A stretch of DNA of 64,000 nt, from NCBI GenBank assembly GCA_037042915.1, contig CM073200.1:682001-746000 (forward strand), written 5' to 3'. The position numbers and the translations under genes were made by a program. The DNA comes from Auricularia sp. M13. Its lineage: Eukaryota; Basidiomycota; Agaricomycetes; Auriculariales; Auriculariaceae. The stretch's first letter is position 1. Each line of letters begins with the position of its first letter. Under the pieces are notes generated by a model. It worked only from the letters and a program-made list of their open reading frames with translations, did not search any database and had not been told where the DNA came from. Of this stretch, positions 52,302 through 63,570 are shown one piece after another.

Positions 52302-52638
52302 GAGGCCACAGTGACTGCCGAGTCCATTGGAATTGTGAATGAGACATTTGTGTATTGTCTGCTTATGACCAATTAAATTTCCCAGTATGCTGTCATGCAA
52401 TCTCCGCAAAATTGTCTCGCCTCGAGGTCGAAGACAGAAAACCGGTGTCGGCAAGGGTTGTTGTCCGGAAGAAAAAGAATCTCGGAAAAGACCGCGGCGA
52501 CTGACGTCACGCGCACGCTCGTTGTGGCTTAGCGCCCGCTGGACTGTGGCTCTCTGGCATGGGTGGCTGCAGCACAGGTACTTAAGGCGTACCCCCGTTA
52601 CCCGCTCGGGCTGCACTCTAGATCGGGTACTCGACACC
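52302..52638. other. Intergenic sequence before the DUF3292 gene
   Basis: 337 bp; nothing recognised beyond the likely promoter. Confidence 0.4.
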
Positions 52639-54822
52639 ATGAACCAACCCCTCGACCCCGAGCATCCTACTGACAGCCATGCGCTGGCGGCGACGGCCAC
52701 GACGACGGCAGAACCCCACGACCAAGAGGCGCTGGATATAGGCTGGCACGAGCCCCCACAAGATATGGCCCAGCCGCTGATAGAGGGCGTTAACAACGAC
52801 GAAATTTGGATTCTTGTGCGACGGTTCAACAAGGTCAGTCGGTAGTGGCGTGAAATATTTCAGTGCCCACTCAATGCAATTGATAGCAACTTTTCCATGT
52901 CAAAGAGACCAAGGGTATCCCTGGAAACTTGGATTTGCATATTTCAGACGAGGAAGAGTTTGCGCCAGACAAGATGCGTGCCAACATCGAGCGCTTGTAC
53001 ATGACCGTCGTATGCTGCTGTTATTTGGTGTCTCAGGCGCTTCTATTCGCTCACTATCTTGCAGATTGTGGGGCTGCTTAACGTTGTGAAACATGTTGCG
53101 CGACTGCGCTCGTGGAATGAACAGAAACGGACCGCGGCATTCTGCGCGGTGAGCTAGGCACAACCACACGTCGATAGACTTCACTGACACGATCGATCCC
53201 GCAAGGCATACTTTACGGCGTGGTTCTTCGACATGCTCATGCCCCTCATGTTTACGACACTCACGATTCTCATCGTCTACCCGCCCGCACGAACCTTTTT
53301 GTTCCCGCCCATGCCGCTAGCGCTCGTCAACGCTGACACTGGCCACATTCAGAGCCCTCGCGCGGGACATCTTGGAAGTGACAACACGGTCACTGGCGCG
53401 CCGGAGAAGCATCCTGGCGAGGCAGTCGAGCAGGAGGCCAGCAACTTCGTCACGGGCTTCGCCTCCATCGCGCTGAGCAGCGCAACTGAGAGCCGCACGG
53501 AGGAGGATGAAAACGTCAACGACGGATTCAAAAAGATTGTTCCGACCGCCCAGCAGCTTGCCGGGTCCGCCGTGGGTGCACAAGAGAACGCATCGGGCGA
53601 CCCGCCGCACGTCAAGCACGACAAGACGAAGACACCGATGCAGGAAGCCATGTGGCAGCAGGCGCGTCCTGTTATGCACGCACTCGCAGACCTCTGCGAT
53701 ACGTGGGAAAGACTCGGAAAGTACGTCGCTAGTATCGGTTCCCTTCAGTTCTCTGATCATCCGTTGTTTGCAGCGCGCTCTCGCCCACTCCCCCGTTCCC
53801 ACAGGACATCCCGAGGTATAGGCTCGCAGCTGTAGTCGCCCCGCTCCTCCTGGTATCACTGTTTGTGGACGCCTACCTCGTGGTAAAAGGCACTACCTTC
53901 GGCGCAGGCGCAGCATTCTTCGGCTGGCCCGTCATCTGGCGCACGGTCCACTGGCTGAACGTAAACTATCCCAACTGGCAGAAGATTCTGGAAATTAGAA
54001 AGTTTGTAGTCCAAGTCAGTGCAGTGCATTTATTAGCTCACACATGCCCTGCGCACCTGTAGCACGATTCTCAGTGGCGTCCCGACCAACGCCCAGCTTG
54101 CGCTCACGCTCCTACGAATTGGCGAGGCGCGCAAAGCACCGCTTCCTCCTCCTCCCGTGTCAACGACGCCGCCGACAGCAGAGCCAGAGCATGCGCACCT
54201 GGACGCGGACGACGTCCCGATCGACGTGACGCAGGCCGAGCTGGATGCCGCCACCAAGCCCACCGCGGGGCCCGAGCCGGAGCCGTCGGAGCCCAGCGAG
54301 AAGAAGACATCCAAGGGCTCGCGTCTGCTCGGCTTCCTCAAGGCCACCACGCGCACGGGCGTGACGACCGTGCTGGGCGCCGACCGCCTCAAAGCGGCTG
54401 CGGGCGCGCACCACGCGCGCGACCGGCTGGGCATCCTCCCGCGCCACGTGCAGCGCCCGCTCGGGCCTGTCGACTTTGCGTGCCGTTACAAGGGCGAGCG
54501 CGGCCGGCTGTACGTCCTGACGACCGCTGCGACGCCGTGCGTGGCGTTTGCGAAGGACACCGCGGGAGGGCTGAAGACTGAGGGAGAATTGAAGCCCGTG
54601 TGGAGCGTCGCGGTTGAGGATATCGTCGAGCTCAAGAAAATCGGCGGCGTGGGATGGAAGGCGAAGCTCGTTATTGGGTGGGCAACGGAACGTCAGGTCG
54701 CCGACGCGCTCCAGATTGTCGACCGCGCTGGTAACAAGTGGACACTCACTGCCATGCAGATGAGAGACGAGCTTTTCAACAGACTCGTCGCCATGGGGTC
54801 GCAGAAATGGGAAGTTTGGTGA
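52639..54822 (+). CDS. DUF3292 family membrane protein
   Basis: Exons 52639-52833, 52887-53009, 53065-53148, 53206-53720, 53774-54001, 54063-54822; introns 53-61 nt; 634 residues. Matches the fungal DUF3292 family: WILVRRFNKQ, FHVKETKG, DEEEFAPDKMRANIERLYMT, then membrane segments in FDMLMPLMFTTLTILIVYP and VVAPLLLVSLFVDAYLVV. After the last intron comes NTILSGVPTNAQLALTLLRI, then a basic linker and a C-terminal module ending in QKWEVW. The last module (about 480-634) looks like a GRAM/PH-type fold. Function unknown; a membrane-associated lipid-related role is only a guess. The fifth intron donor (AA|GTTTGT) is weak but the only one that keeps frame. Confidence 0.85.
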
Positions 54823-55062
54823 GGCCGACGGTAGCCTTTCCGCATCGTGGAATACACTACTGTACTTTATTTACTTGTATGAAACACACCTGAATCAATC
54901 AACCTTCAGACAGAGAAGTATTGATATTGTCGCGCAGGACAATGGAAGAAAGTAGCCCGCAGACAGAAGGCCTATCATCTCAGAGGGAGTGCCGGCCCCT
55001 ATACAACCGAGGCAGTTGTCGGCCGAAGCCGGAAATACGTTTGTCTTTCAATTTGTACCACG
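54823..55062. other. Intergenic sequence before the F-box gene
   Basis: 240 bp; nothing recognised. Confidence 0.4.
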
Positions 55063-56541
55063 ATGGCTTCAGTCTGCTCTGGACAACGCAGACTAACTGG
55101 TCCCATTGTCATGAAGCCGCCGTCTTACAATACTCGCTTGTCCGGATGGCATCGTCTCCCCAATGAGGTCCTGGCGATGATTTTACGCTTCGTGCCCACA
55201 ACCGACGAATCGCTCGACGACACGCGGCGGAACCTGTCTCGTGTCTGTAGTCTTTGGCGGGACCTCGTTCTGCGCGACTCTTATTTCTGGGCAGAGATTG
55301 TGCTGTGCGGATCGGACACCGTGGACCGCCTCAACGATCGCTTACCGCGGAGTGGCTCCTGGCCGCTCACTCTTCGCATCAACGCGACAAGGCAACGCCT
55401 GCCTGGTGTCTATGTTTCTCTGCCTGCCACTTTGGACGCACTCAATCCGCACATGAACCGACTGCGCGTGCTCGAGCTACAACTAGCCAAAGTCGACCTA
55501 CCGTTATCAGAATCCAACCAGGTCGATGCGTCGTCGTGGCAGCAATGCACGCTCGATGCACCGTCACTTGAAGAGCTTAGCTTGATGATCAGGCCGCCGC
55601 TAGCATTGACCGTCGCGCTGGACATTCGCACGCCGCGCCTCAAGACGCTCACTCTGCACGGCATCCGCCCGAAGGATTGGTCATGCGTTCTGTCCGCCCA
55701 CACAGAAAGTGTGAACGTCCAGCAGGGATTTACCACAGCGGCGTCGACCCTGCACGGCATCGTGTCGCGATGCCCTTCATTGCAGAAGCTCTACCTGGCC
55801 GCGCCGCTCCTGCGGGACTTTGACGCCAATGCCTATACGGACCTGAAGCCGCTCGCGCTGAAACAGCTCAACCTGATGCTCATCGACGAGCAGGTCATGA
55901 CGCACCTCCTCCAGCTCCCCGTGCTCAGCATCTCCTCCATAGCGCACGTCAGCGTTGCCTACCCGTCAGGCGCATACGCGCGCACGGCGGTTGGCGCGCT
56001 GCTGGCGGGCTTCGGGCCCGTGGAGTGGGTGCGGATGAGCGACCACGTCGTCGAGGTGGGCAACGCGGCGGGCTTCACGCGCGACGTGACGACGGTGCGG
56101 CGGCGGATCCTGGACGACTGGTCGTCCATCGACGACTTCCGCGTGAACGGCGCGTTCGAGACTGCCGCCGCCGTTACGCTCGCGCCGCGCCATTGGCGCG
56201 ACCTCGTGCGCGCCGACCCGCTGCGCAACCCCGCGCTACACCTCACACTCCTCCTCGAGCCCGGAGACTTCACCTCCAACGCGTTCAAGTGGGACCTTGT
56301 GGCGTGTGCATCGCTCGCCCGGCTTACGCTGCGCTGTGTGGACGAGAATGGGACTACGACTGTCGAGAAGGAGGACATCGAGCATATTTTCAACAGGTTG
56401 GGACACCGGACAGAGGACGTCGAGCTTGATCGAGTCGTCATGGCCCCCGACAAGGATGAAAAGATCAACAGGCTCATGCAGGCGTGGGATGACCTTGAGC
56501 GAGAGCGAGCAGAACGTGCGACGGGCCGTTACAGTAGCTGA
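55063..56541 (+). CDS. F-box protein with leucine-rich region
   Basis: 492 residues, one exon. The F-box is at about 30-75: LPNEVLAMILRFVP, RRNLSRVCSLWRDLV, YFWAEIVL. The rest has leucine-rich segments (LRVLELQLAKVDLP, SLEELSLMIRPPL, RLKTLTLHGIRP, SLQKLYLAAPLL) as in the large agaricomycete F-box family. Such proteins recruit targets to SCF ubiquitin ligases; the target is unknown. A later Met (residue 17) is an alternative start that keeps the F-box. Confidence 0.85.
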   Translation: MASVCSGQRRLTGPIVMKPPSYNTRLSGWHRLPNEVLAMILRFVPTTDESLDDTRRNLSRVCSLWRDLVLRDSYFWAEIVLCGSDTVDRLNDRLPRSGSWPLTLRINATRQRLPGVYVSLPATLDALNPHMNRLRVLELQLAKVDLPLSESNQVDASSWQQCTLDAPSLEELSLMIRPPLALTVALDIRTPRLKTLTLHGIRPKDWSCVLSAHTESVNVQQGFTTAASTLHGIVSRCPSLQKLYLAAPLLRDFDANAYTDLKPLALKQLNLMLIDEQVMTHLLQLPVLSISSIAHVSVAYPSGAYARTAVGALLAGFGPVEWVRMSDHVVEVGNAAGFTRDVTTVRRRILDDWSSIDDFRVNGAFETAAAVTLAPRHWRDLVRADPLRNPALHLTLLLEPGDFTSNAFKWDLVACASLARLTLRCVDENGTTTVEKEDIEHIFNRLGHRTEDVELDRVVMAPDKDEKINRLMQAWDDLERERAERATGRYSS

Positions 56542-56595
56542 GTGTGCCAGATGTACTAGTACAGAATAAACGCGATACGCTGATACAACAATGGG

Positions 56596-57705
56596 CTATC
56601 TGCCCCAGAGCCACCGCCAGCCCTTCTCGCACTCGACGAGCCACCGCGCAACAGCCCACTTCTTCGTCGGCTGCGCCTTGCCACCGAATTGGAACCAGAT
56701 GTCCTCGCGCGTCCAGGCGTCCTTGAAGAAGCGCAGCATGACATCGTTGGCGCGCGCACGCGAGATGCCGTCGCCGCGCATGTGGCCTTCAAGGACGTGG
56801 GTGCGCGTGACGTCGACGTTGGCGCCGGGTACAGGCACGATGTAGCGCGGCACACAGTTGCGCGCGAGCTGGCCGTTGATCCAGATGTCGTCGACCAAAT
56901 GCGCCGCCTGGGGATTCGCCTCGTCCATCGGGTCCAGCACAGCGGGCCGCGCAGCCGTCTCCGTCGCCTGCGCGTCCTCGCACGCGCTGGCGCGGAAAAA
57001 GGCTGGGAGGACGAGGTAGCCGTCGTTCGCGGTGAGCACGCCGGCGCGGTAGGGCGCCGCGAGAAACCAGCCCAGGTGGACGTGATTGTCGTACTCGTCC
57101 GCTGTAACTCCCCATGCAAGGTCTTGGCGGATGCGCCAGCCGCGCGTGCCAACTGCCGCGCGCCGCCCCTGGGCAATGTGCGCGCGAACTAGCGCCTCTA
57201 ACAGCCGCGGGTGGTACAAGTGGTCGTCATCGAGCACAACGAGCGGCGTCGTATAATCGTGGGCTTCCAGCATCGCCGCCAGAGCTGGGATGAGCTTCGT
57301 GCCAGGGCCCAAGTCCTCGCCGAATCGTATTCGCACACTTTCGTGCCCAAATAATTGCCGCAACGGCCATGACAGTGACTGTACGGCAGCCTCGAAGGCT
57401 TCCTTCTCTTCTTGGGGAACATGAATTTGAATTTCTCGTGGTATGAGTGACTGGTGTAGCAATGAACGGAGCGTTGTAGGTAGCTCGTGGGAGGCGCGCA
57501 GTTTGGTCGTAGCCAGCGTTACTACGGGTCGCGGAAGTAATGGCGAAGGCTGAAGCGTGTACTGGCGCAGCACTGCGAGAAAGCATAAACCCAGGAATAC
57601 ATACCAAACCCGCGCACTGGGCCCGGCATTGTAACTGTTGCCGCTATTCAATGAAGAACTGTAGTCCTTGCGTGGCCGGGACAACATGAGGCTGGAATAC
57701 GCCAA
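56596..57705 (-). CDS. Type II membrane glycosyltransferase-like protein
   Basis: 369 residues, one exon. A single membrane anchor (VWYVFLGLCFLAVL, about 33-46) after a short basic cytosolic tail. The lumenal part has a GT-A-like nucleotide-sugar fold: VVTLATTKLRASHELPTTL at the start, VVLDDDHLYHPRLLEAL with a DDD metal-binding motif at about 159-161, then DDIWINGQLA and a Trp-rich C-terminus. This arrangement is like uncharacterised Golgi glycosyltransferases; donor and acceptor cannot be read. An internal Met (residue 7) could be the start. Tail-to-tail with the F-box gene, 54 bp apart. Confidence 0.7.
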   Translation of the reverse strand: MAYSSLMLSRPRKDYSSSLNSGNSYNAGPSARVWYVFLGLCFLAVLRQYTLQPSPLLPRPVVTLATTKLRASHELPTTLRSLLHQSLIPREIQIHVPQEEKEAFEAAVQSLSWPLRQLFGHESVRIRFGEDLGPGTKLIPALAAMLEAHDYTTPLVVLDDDHLYHPRLLEALVRAHIAQGRRAAVGTRGWRIRQDLAWGVTADEYDNHVHLGWFLAAPYRAGVLTANDGYLVLPAFFRASACEDAQATETAARPAVLDPMDEANPQAAHLVDDIWINGQLARNCVPRYIVPVPGANVDVTRTHVLEGHMRGDGISRARANDVMLRFFKDAWTREDIWFQFGGKAQPTKKWAVARWLVECEKGWRWLWGR

Positions 57706-57962
57706 ACGGGGCCCACCAGTGAGCCTGGAGCTGCAGTATGATAGCTACGAGGCGGCGAGAGAAGGTTCGGAATGCAAGAAGAGCTAGGATAAGGCAGAGA
57801 AGCTATGGCGGAGTTTTGTAAGGTTGAGTCTTGACGCGAACGACTTCGTATCGTTCTCAACCAAGTATAAATTGCGTCTACAGTACCTCAAAAGACGTCT
57901 CATGGTATGTGATATAAAATTAGCTAGCAGCGCTCATTGTCATGCAGACCGTCGCACCGCTG

Positions 57963-57964
<2 letters not shown>
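57706..57964. other. Promoter side of the glycosyltransferase gene, LINE target flank
   Basis: Host sequence up to the poly(T) that marks the LINE 3' end. Nothing else recognised. Confidence 0.4.

Positions 57965-57995
<31 letters not shown>
57965..57995 (-). repeat. Poly(A) tail of the LINE
   Basis: 31 uninterrupted T on the plus strand, about 170 bp beyond the last LINE frame. Long and unbroken, although the coding part is decayed. Confidence 0.85.
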
Positions 57996-57996
<1 letters not shown>

Positions 57997-58165
57997 TGGA
58001 GCGTCAGGGGAAAGTCGCGGTGACATGGTCACCCTCGTTCCCCCCTAGCCCGCGCATGCGGGCTGCTGAGCAGGTCGACTCGCGTCGGCCGAGGCTAATA
58101 TAGACGTCTCCGGCCGGAGAAATAGCCGTTAGCACACCCAATGGGGTAGTGTGGGGCTTGGGGAC

Positions 58166-59446
58166 TCAACCGACGCCCTCACGGGCGTCATCCCCCGTAC
58201 CCACTAAAACTCCGGCCTGCCTTCTGTATGCGTTCCAGTAGTCTGGCTGAGCGAGCCTGTCCAGCCAAGTGTCTTCGACCAGCACTTTGCACAGTGCCTT
58301 CTTCCCATATCGGTACTTATTGGTAAGCAACTGATCCTGGATACGGCGAGAGTCGCACATCTTGTTCCATCTCGTCGCCACCTCCTCGTCCGACATGACC
58401 CATTCCGGGTCATCCGCGTGCTCAATTCGGGTCTCACAGCGTATCTTCCAGATGAGAAAGGCTGACTCGGATACGATTATTCTGAAAGCCCGCTCCAGCG
58501 CCTTGTTTCGATCCGATCCCATGTAGCCTATCCTCACCAGCGCGCAGCCCATTATCACGCCGATGTCTATGTCAATCTTGATCTTCCTCCGCTTCAGGAA
58601 GTCCTGCACGAGGGCCCAGATTACGTCGTGACCGGAGCTGGGGCACTGCATCAGGATGTGCTCCATTGTCTCCGGCTCCTCGCACGTCGGGCAAATCGCG
58701 ATGACGCCCAAGGTTCCGGCATTTTGCTGAAATACGACCCAACCTTATGTGCTCCATGCACCATCTTCCACAGAAAATTCCGAACGTTCCTGGCCAGGTC
58801 CTTCGACCGCAGACTGTTCCACAGCTGTGTCTCGTGCGGCACAAAGTTCGCGACTCTCTCGACGCGCCATTGCACGGTCTGCACATTCTGGATCGTCGCG
58901 GTCCGAGGAGTTGCGTTGCGCCGCGCCACCAGCCTGACCGCCCGATGCGCGTCACGCTGCGAGATCCCTCTCACCGCAATACCCGGCCTGTCGAACGGGG
59001 CCAGGTCGTCGTAGTCCAGCTGATAGTCCGGCCCAAGCTCCGCGGCTATTTCAGCCATCTGTCGTGCTTCGCGGACCTGTGGCCAGTGCTTCAGCCTGTT
59101 CTTTCGTATGAAGGTGAAGGTTGTCGGCGCGCCGCGCGCCCGTAGGGCGGCCGCCGCGGCCCTCATCTCGTCTGCTTCGTCCAGGCAGCTCATCCAGCCC
59201 GAGGACTCGTGTGCCGCCAGATCCACCGTCAGCATCCTGACGAGCGTCCGAGCTCGTCGTGATCACGTGGAGGGGTCTCAGGCTCGGCGCGATCTGCGCC
59301 GCCATGCGCACTGCGACTGCCACACTGCGCAAGTGTGATTGCGCGTCACCTGGGCACCTTCCGACCGCGTCAGCGCAGTCGTGCCGGGGAAAAAGCAGCG
59401 AAGCCGCCCGTCGCTGCGCGAGTTTGCGTTCTTCACCGCGCCGCAC
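58166..59446 (-). pseudogene. LINE C-terminal part: RNase H-like and zinc motif
   Basis: Two frames. One (about 59446-58651) carries RNase H-like sequence that is poorly preserved. The other (58711-58166) holds CPTCEEPETMEHILMQCP, the zf-RVT type Cys/His motif found after the RNase H of many LINEs, and continues to a stop at 58166. A frame change lies near 58700. Confidence 0.6.
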
Positions 59447-59488
59447 GCGGCTACTTGGATCGCGTCAGCGTCTTTAACGCCGTGCTGC

Positions 59489-61357
59489 CTAGCCGGCGCT
59501 GTCGCCTTCATCGTCCCCTCTGCGGACTTCCCAACTAGCGCCGCCGTGTCTACAAAAAGCGCGATAGTAATCTGCTATGTCCTCTCCCTGGTGCAGAGTC
59601 GGGTCAAAGACTATCAGCTCACCGTTCTGGATTGCGTCATGTCGCTGGTCCTCGAAAGCGCACCAGAGCTCGTCGTCGACGTCCGCCTGTGTCGTGGCAG
59701 TATTCCACTTCGGTGCGATGTCGCCCAGGACGTCCCGCGCGAACTCCTGGCACTTGTGGGGGTCCTTGCAGCCCTCCACTCTATCTGCTACGCAATTCTC
59801 GCAGATACACCCGCTCGAGTCCTCGTGGTCGAGGTCGTCTTGCTCTGCTATTTCTTCCAGATCCTCCACGGTTCGCACTGCGTGCGCTCGCTTCAGACAC
59901 CGTATCTCACGTCTATTCTCGCGCAGAAGGTCCTTGTTCTCCAGCGCTGGGTGCGCCCAGATCGGCATGCTTTCACGAATGGCCGCCGGAATCTGTGGGG
60001 CGTCTAGCACCAGGTTATACTTCGTCGCTACACGCAGCATCTGCTGCAATAGAGCAGGCAGTTTCCTTTTATTTGGCTTCCATGACTGTGCAAAGGGATT
60101 CAGCCGTGATTCCGGCGGCACAAGTCTCTTGTCCTTCGACGTTATCGCCGCTCTGAAAATGAAATCCGCCAGGTACGCCCACATCGGCCTCGACTCATCC
60201 GTTTTGATGAACGCTCCGACCCACTTCAGGTACTGCGCGTCATTCCGGCTCTCCGCGTGGAAGAGCCCAAGGCCACCCCGGTCTTTCTCCAAGCGCAGTG
60301 TGTCCATGTTAATCGGATGACGCTTCGATCCCGCCCACAGGAAGTCCAGCGTCATTTTATCCAGCTGGGTCTCGAGCTTCTTTGGCATCCCCTGCGCCGC
60401 GGTGAGGTACTGGGTGAGTCCCCCCACTACTACCTGTGATATCACGCTCTTCCCGTTCAGAGTAGGCCTCTTGCGTTCCCATCGTCCCAGTGAGTCCGCA
60501 ATTCTGTCCTTAATTATCGACCAGGCGTTCACGTTTCGCACTGCGTTCCCTGGCCATGTACCTAGTATTCTGACCGGCTCGCCATCCCTTGTGATGCGGA
60601 CCGAGGCCGGCACTGGCGGATCGCCAGGTCGGAGACACCGCGTCTCCAGGACTGTTGCACGGTGCGCTTTCGTGCCTAAGGGTACTATTTCAGTCTTCTG
60701 GACGTTGAAACGGGCTCCAGCAGCCAGACACCAACGCTCTAGGATTGCGAGCAGCGTCTCGTACGGATCGTTCTCGTTTAGATACACGGTCGTATCATCC
60801 GCGTAGAGGGTCGCGATTAATTTATCTTGAATTCCGTCTATTCTATAGCCGTTCAGGTCTGAACGCCGAAGCATCGCAGAGAGTGGCTCGATCGCTAAGT
60901 TGAAAAGTAAACACGAGAGTGGGTCCCCTTGTCGAACCCCTCTCGTCACTCTGAATCTTCCGCTGCTGAAACCGTTTATCATCACTATAGTGAATGCACT
61001 CTCATACAGCGTACGGACGGTGCTAACAAAGCGCTCCGGGAAGCCGAAGGCCAGTAGGATTCTCTGTAGATAGTCGTGGCGGATCCTGTCATACGCTTTT
61101 TCTTGATCGAGCGCTACGAGCGCACCGTTCTCTTCCTTCGCCTCCGCGTAATCCAGAATCAGAGTGGTCAATTTGGAGTGGTCAGTAATGCTCCTTCCTT
61201 GCACAAAGCCAGCCTGGGACGCATGTATTAGTCCTGGGGCGATTCTGGCCAGCTTGAGGGCCAGGGCCTTGGTAAAAACTTTATAATCTGTGTTCAGGAG
61301 AGTGATAGGCCTATAGTTTGCAATCTCGCATCTGTCTCCTTTTTGTAAAGCGGGCAT
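59489..61357 (-). pseudogene. LINE reverse transcriptase domain
   Basis: An open stretch of about 620 codons covering most of the reverse transcriptase: NYRPITLLNTDYK, QAGFVQGRS, LDQEKAYDRI, TRGVRQGDPLS and the catalytic YADD in LYADDTTVYL. The N-terminal part of the domain (KAAGLDGI, WLCPLYKK) lies in other frames upstream, so this piece alone cannot be translated as a whole enzyme. Confidence 0.85.
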
Positions 61358-61551
61358 AGCCAGCCGTCGGCAAAGCTTGATCCGGGACCAGTCCGTGCCT
61401 CTCTATGTCCGCAAAGACCGCCGTCATCATTGTGGCGACGTCGAAAGTCGGAGTTTCGGACTTTCGGTCCGACCGAACTCTCTGTGAACCGTCTTCCAGA
61501 GCTCGTATATAATACCGTCAAGGCCAGCCGCCTTTCCGCTCTTCGAGGCCA

Positions 61552-63567
61552 TCAGCGACTCCACAACCTCGTCCCTTGTGACCTCCGCGCTAAGCAGGGC
61601 CTTGTCTGCCACGCTGCGCGTCGCTCCAGGTGGTCCAGTGCCACACGGACTGCATCCTCCCGTGCGGCTTCATCAACCGCGAGGTCCTTCGCCTGAATCG
61701 AGTCGTGGTATTCGCCTGCTAGTTTTGCCATACCTTTTGAGTCGAGGACGTATTCTGGTGGGTCGCTGCCCGGGCGCGCGAGTTGCATCAACGTGTCTCT
61801 GGGCTTGGAGCTTTTTACCCAACCAAACCAAGACTTGGACATCGTCTCCGCTTCTAGCCAAACTCTGGTTGCTCTATTCCGGAAAATACCCCCATGTGCG
61901 TCTTCTTGGAGCCTATAGATCTCCTTCTCCGCTCTTTTGAGCTGCTCGCGCGCCGCCGCGCGCTCGTCGTCCGCCAGAGCCATACGTACGGCCACCTTTG
62001 CGCCGTCTCTCTGTTCTAGGGCATTCAGCATTTTCGTACGCCTGGCGCAGTTTATCTCGCGGCTTCTGGACTTCGCCGCGCTTGCTATGTCCTCCTTCAG
62101 CTTGGCCCATATGCGCTGCGGGTTGCTCCATTCGGTCCTGCTGATCGCGGCCGCCATGGCTTCCTGCGCCTCTTTGCCCAGCCTGTACACTACCGCCATG
62201 AACTTATTGTCTCGCGTCAGATTTTCACGCATTGTCCAGCGGCCCGGACCAATTTCTGGTGCTTCTAGGCACACCAACTCCACCTGCACTCGGCTGTGAT
62301 CATCTTTGTTCAGATTGGACAGGCTGATTTTCCAGGAACGACTCGCGCTCTGCATGCGCCTGGTGAGATAGATCCTGTCAATTCGCGACATGGTTGTCAT
62401 CGCAGCATTTCTCCATGTCCATTCAATTTCGTCTGGAAACGTCTCTCGCCATCCGTCTGTGACTCTCAGATACCTCTTCAGGGTTTCAAAAGTTTGCGGC
62501 GCATCAATCTTGGACAATTTCGCCGGGAAGCGGTCGATCGGGTCCTCGACCTGGTTGAAGTCGCCCAGGACCACGTCCGGCTTCGGTATCGCGCCGCGCC
62601 TCAGCCTCAGTTTCTGACGCACGGATTCCCAGAACTCCCCGTTCGCTTTGGCGTTCGTCGGGGCATACACTGCCAGGACCACCAGGGCGGTGTTCCGATG
62701 CCACTCGATTTTAGATACTATTGCCCGGCCTGGTACCAGTACGTGTGTCTCGACCGATTTATAATTTGTCAGCAGCTTGTTGAATACTAAGGCAACCCCA
62801 CCCGCGCCCGTAGGATTCGCCGGGAGCGCGCTGTTTTCGACAAGGAGATGCTCGTAGCATCCGTGTATCTCATCCACGTGACCCTCGTCGAGGTGGGTCT
62901 CCTGCAGGGCCATAATGCCTATCCGCTGACTCCTGATGTCCTCCGCTAGCTTTCTCCATTTCACACTGCCGGCGATGCGTTGCGCACCGCGCCCCTTGAT
63001 GTTCTCTGATGCGATCTTAAGGTGAGCCTTCGTATTCTTCGCGGAGAGCGCAGGGCCTCCGCGGTTCGCACTCACACGCGAACGTGCTGGCGGTGGGCTG
63101 CTCGGCAGCCCCTCTGAATCGCGCTCTGAGGAGGGGTTCGATTGCGCCGAGAAAGGGCTCGGCCACACTCCCGCGCGCGGCGCAGGCTCAGCGCCACTCG
63201 CTCTCGAGGCGATTGTAGGGCTGTGCTGCGACTGCGCAGCACTGCGCTGCTGCGGCGTGGCGGGCGGCTCGCCCGTAACGTCCACGCCGTTCTGCGTCCC
63301 GGCTTCCTGGGCCAGCAGTGCTACTGCCTGCGCGCGCATGCTTACCCTCGCACTGCGACGCGCACCAGGCCGGTACTGACGCTGTCCGCATTCCGAGAAC
63401 CCCGTCCCGTCGTCGACACCTGAGGCTGCGGTACTCTCCTCCTGCGCTCTGGGTGCGGGGAGCGTGTGATCCTGCCTGTCATTCGAGCCCGTGTTATGTT
63501 GGTTAGAATTATGAGAGGGCTGCGCTGCATGTCTCGCTTGCGCGGGCCAGCGCGCGCCCCGCCGCAC
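61552..63567 (-). pseudogene. LINE endonuclease (APE-type) domain
   Basis: About 670 codons. A low-complexity N-terminal 200 residues, then an exonuclease/endonuclease/phosphatase fold: ASENIKGRG, ALQETHLDE, VYAPTN, VLGDFNQVEDP, WTWRNAAMTTMSRIDRIYLT and DDHSRV. These match the Asn, Glu, Asp/Asn, Asp and His positions of APE-type nucleases. Beyond 61620 the frame is lost. Confidence 0.8.
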
Positions 63568-63570
63568 AGC

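Larger units (their letters stand above)
57965..63570 (-). mobile_element. Degenerate non-LTR retrotransposon (LINE)
   Basis: Minus-strand element ending in a 31-nt poly(A) (T at 57965-57995). From its 5' end: endonuclease, reverse transcriptase, a probable RNase H and a C-terminal zinc motif, the order of the I/Tad1 groups. The frame is broken at several points, notably three times between about 61620 and 61340 and again near 59490. The 5' end is not defined; no separate ORF1 was seen, so it may be 5'-truncated or run beyond 63570. No target duplication found. Confidence 0.85.
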
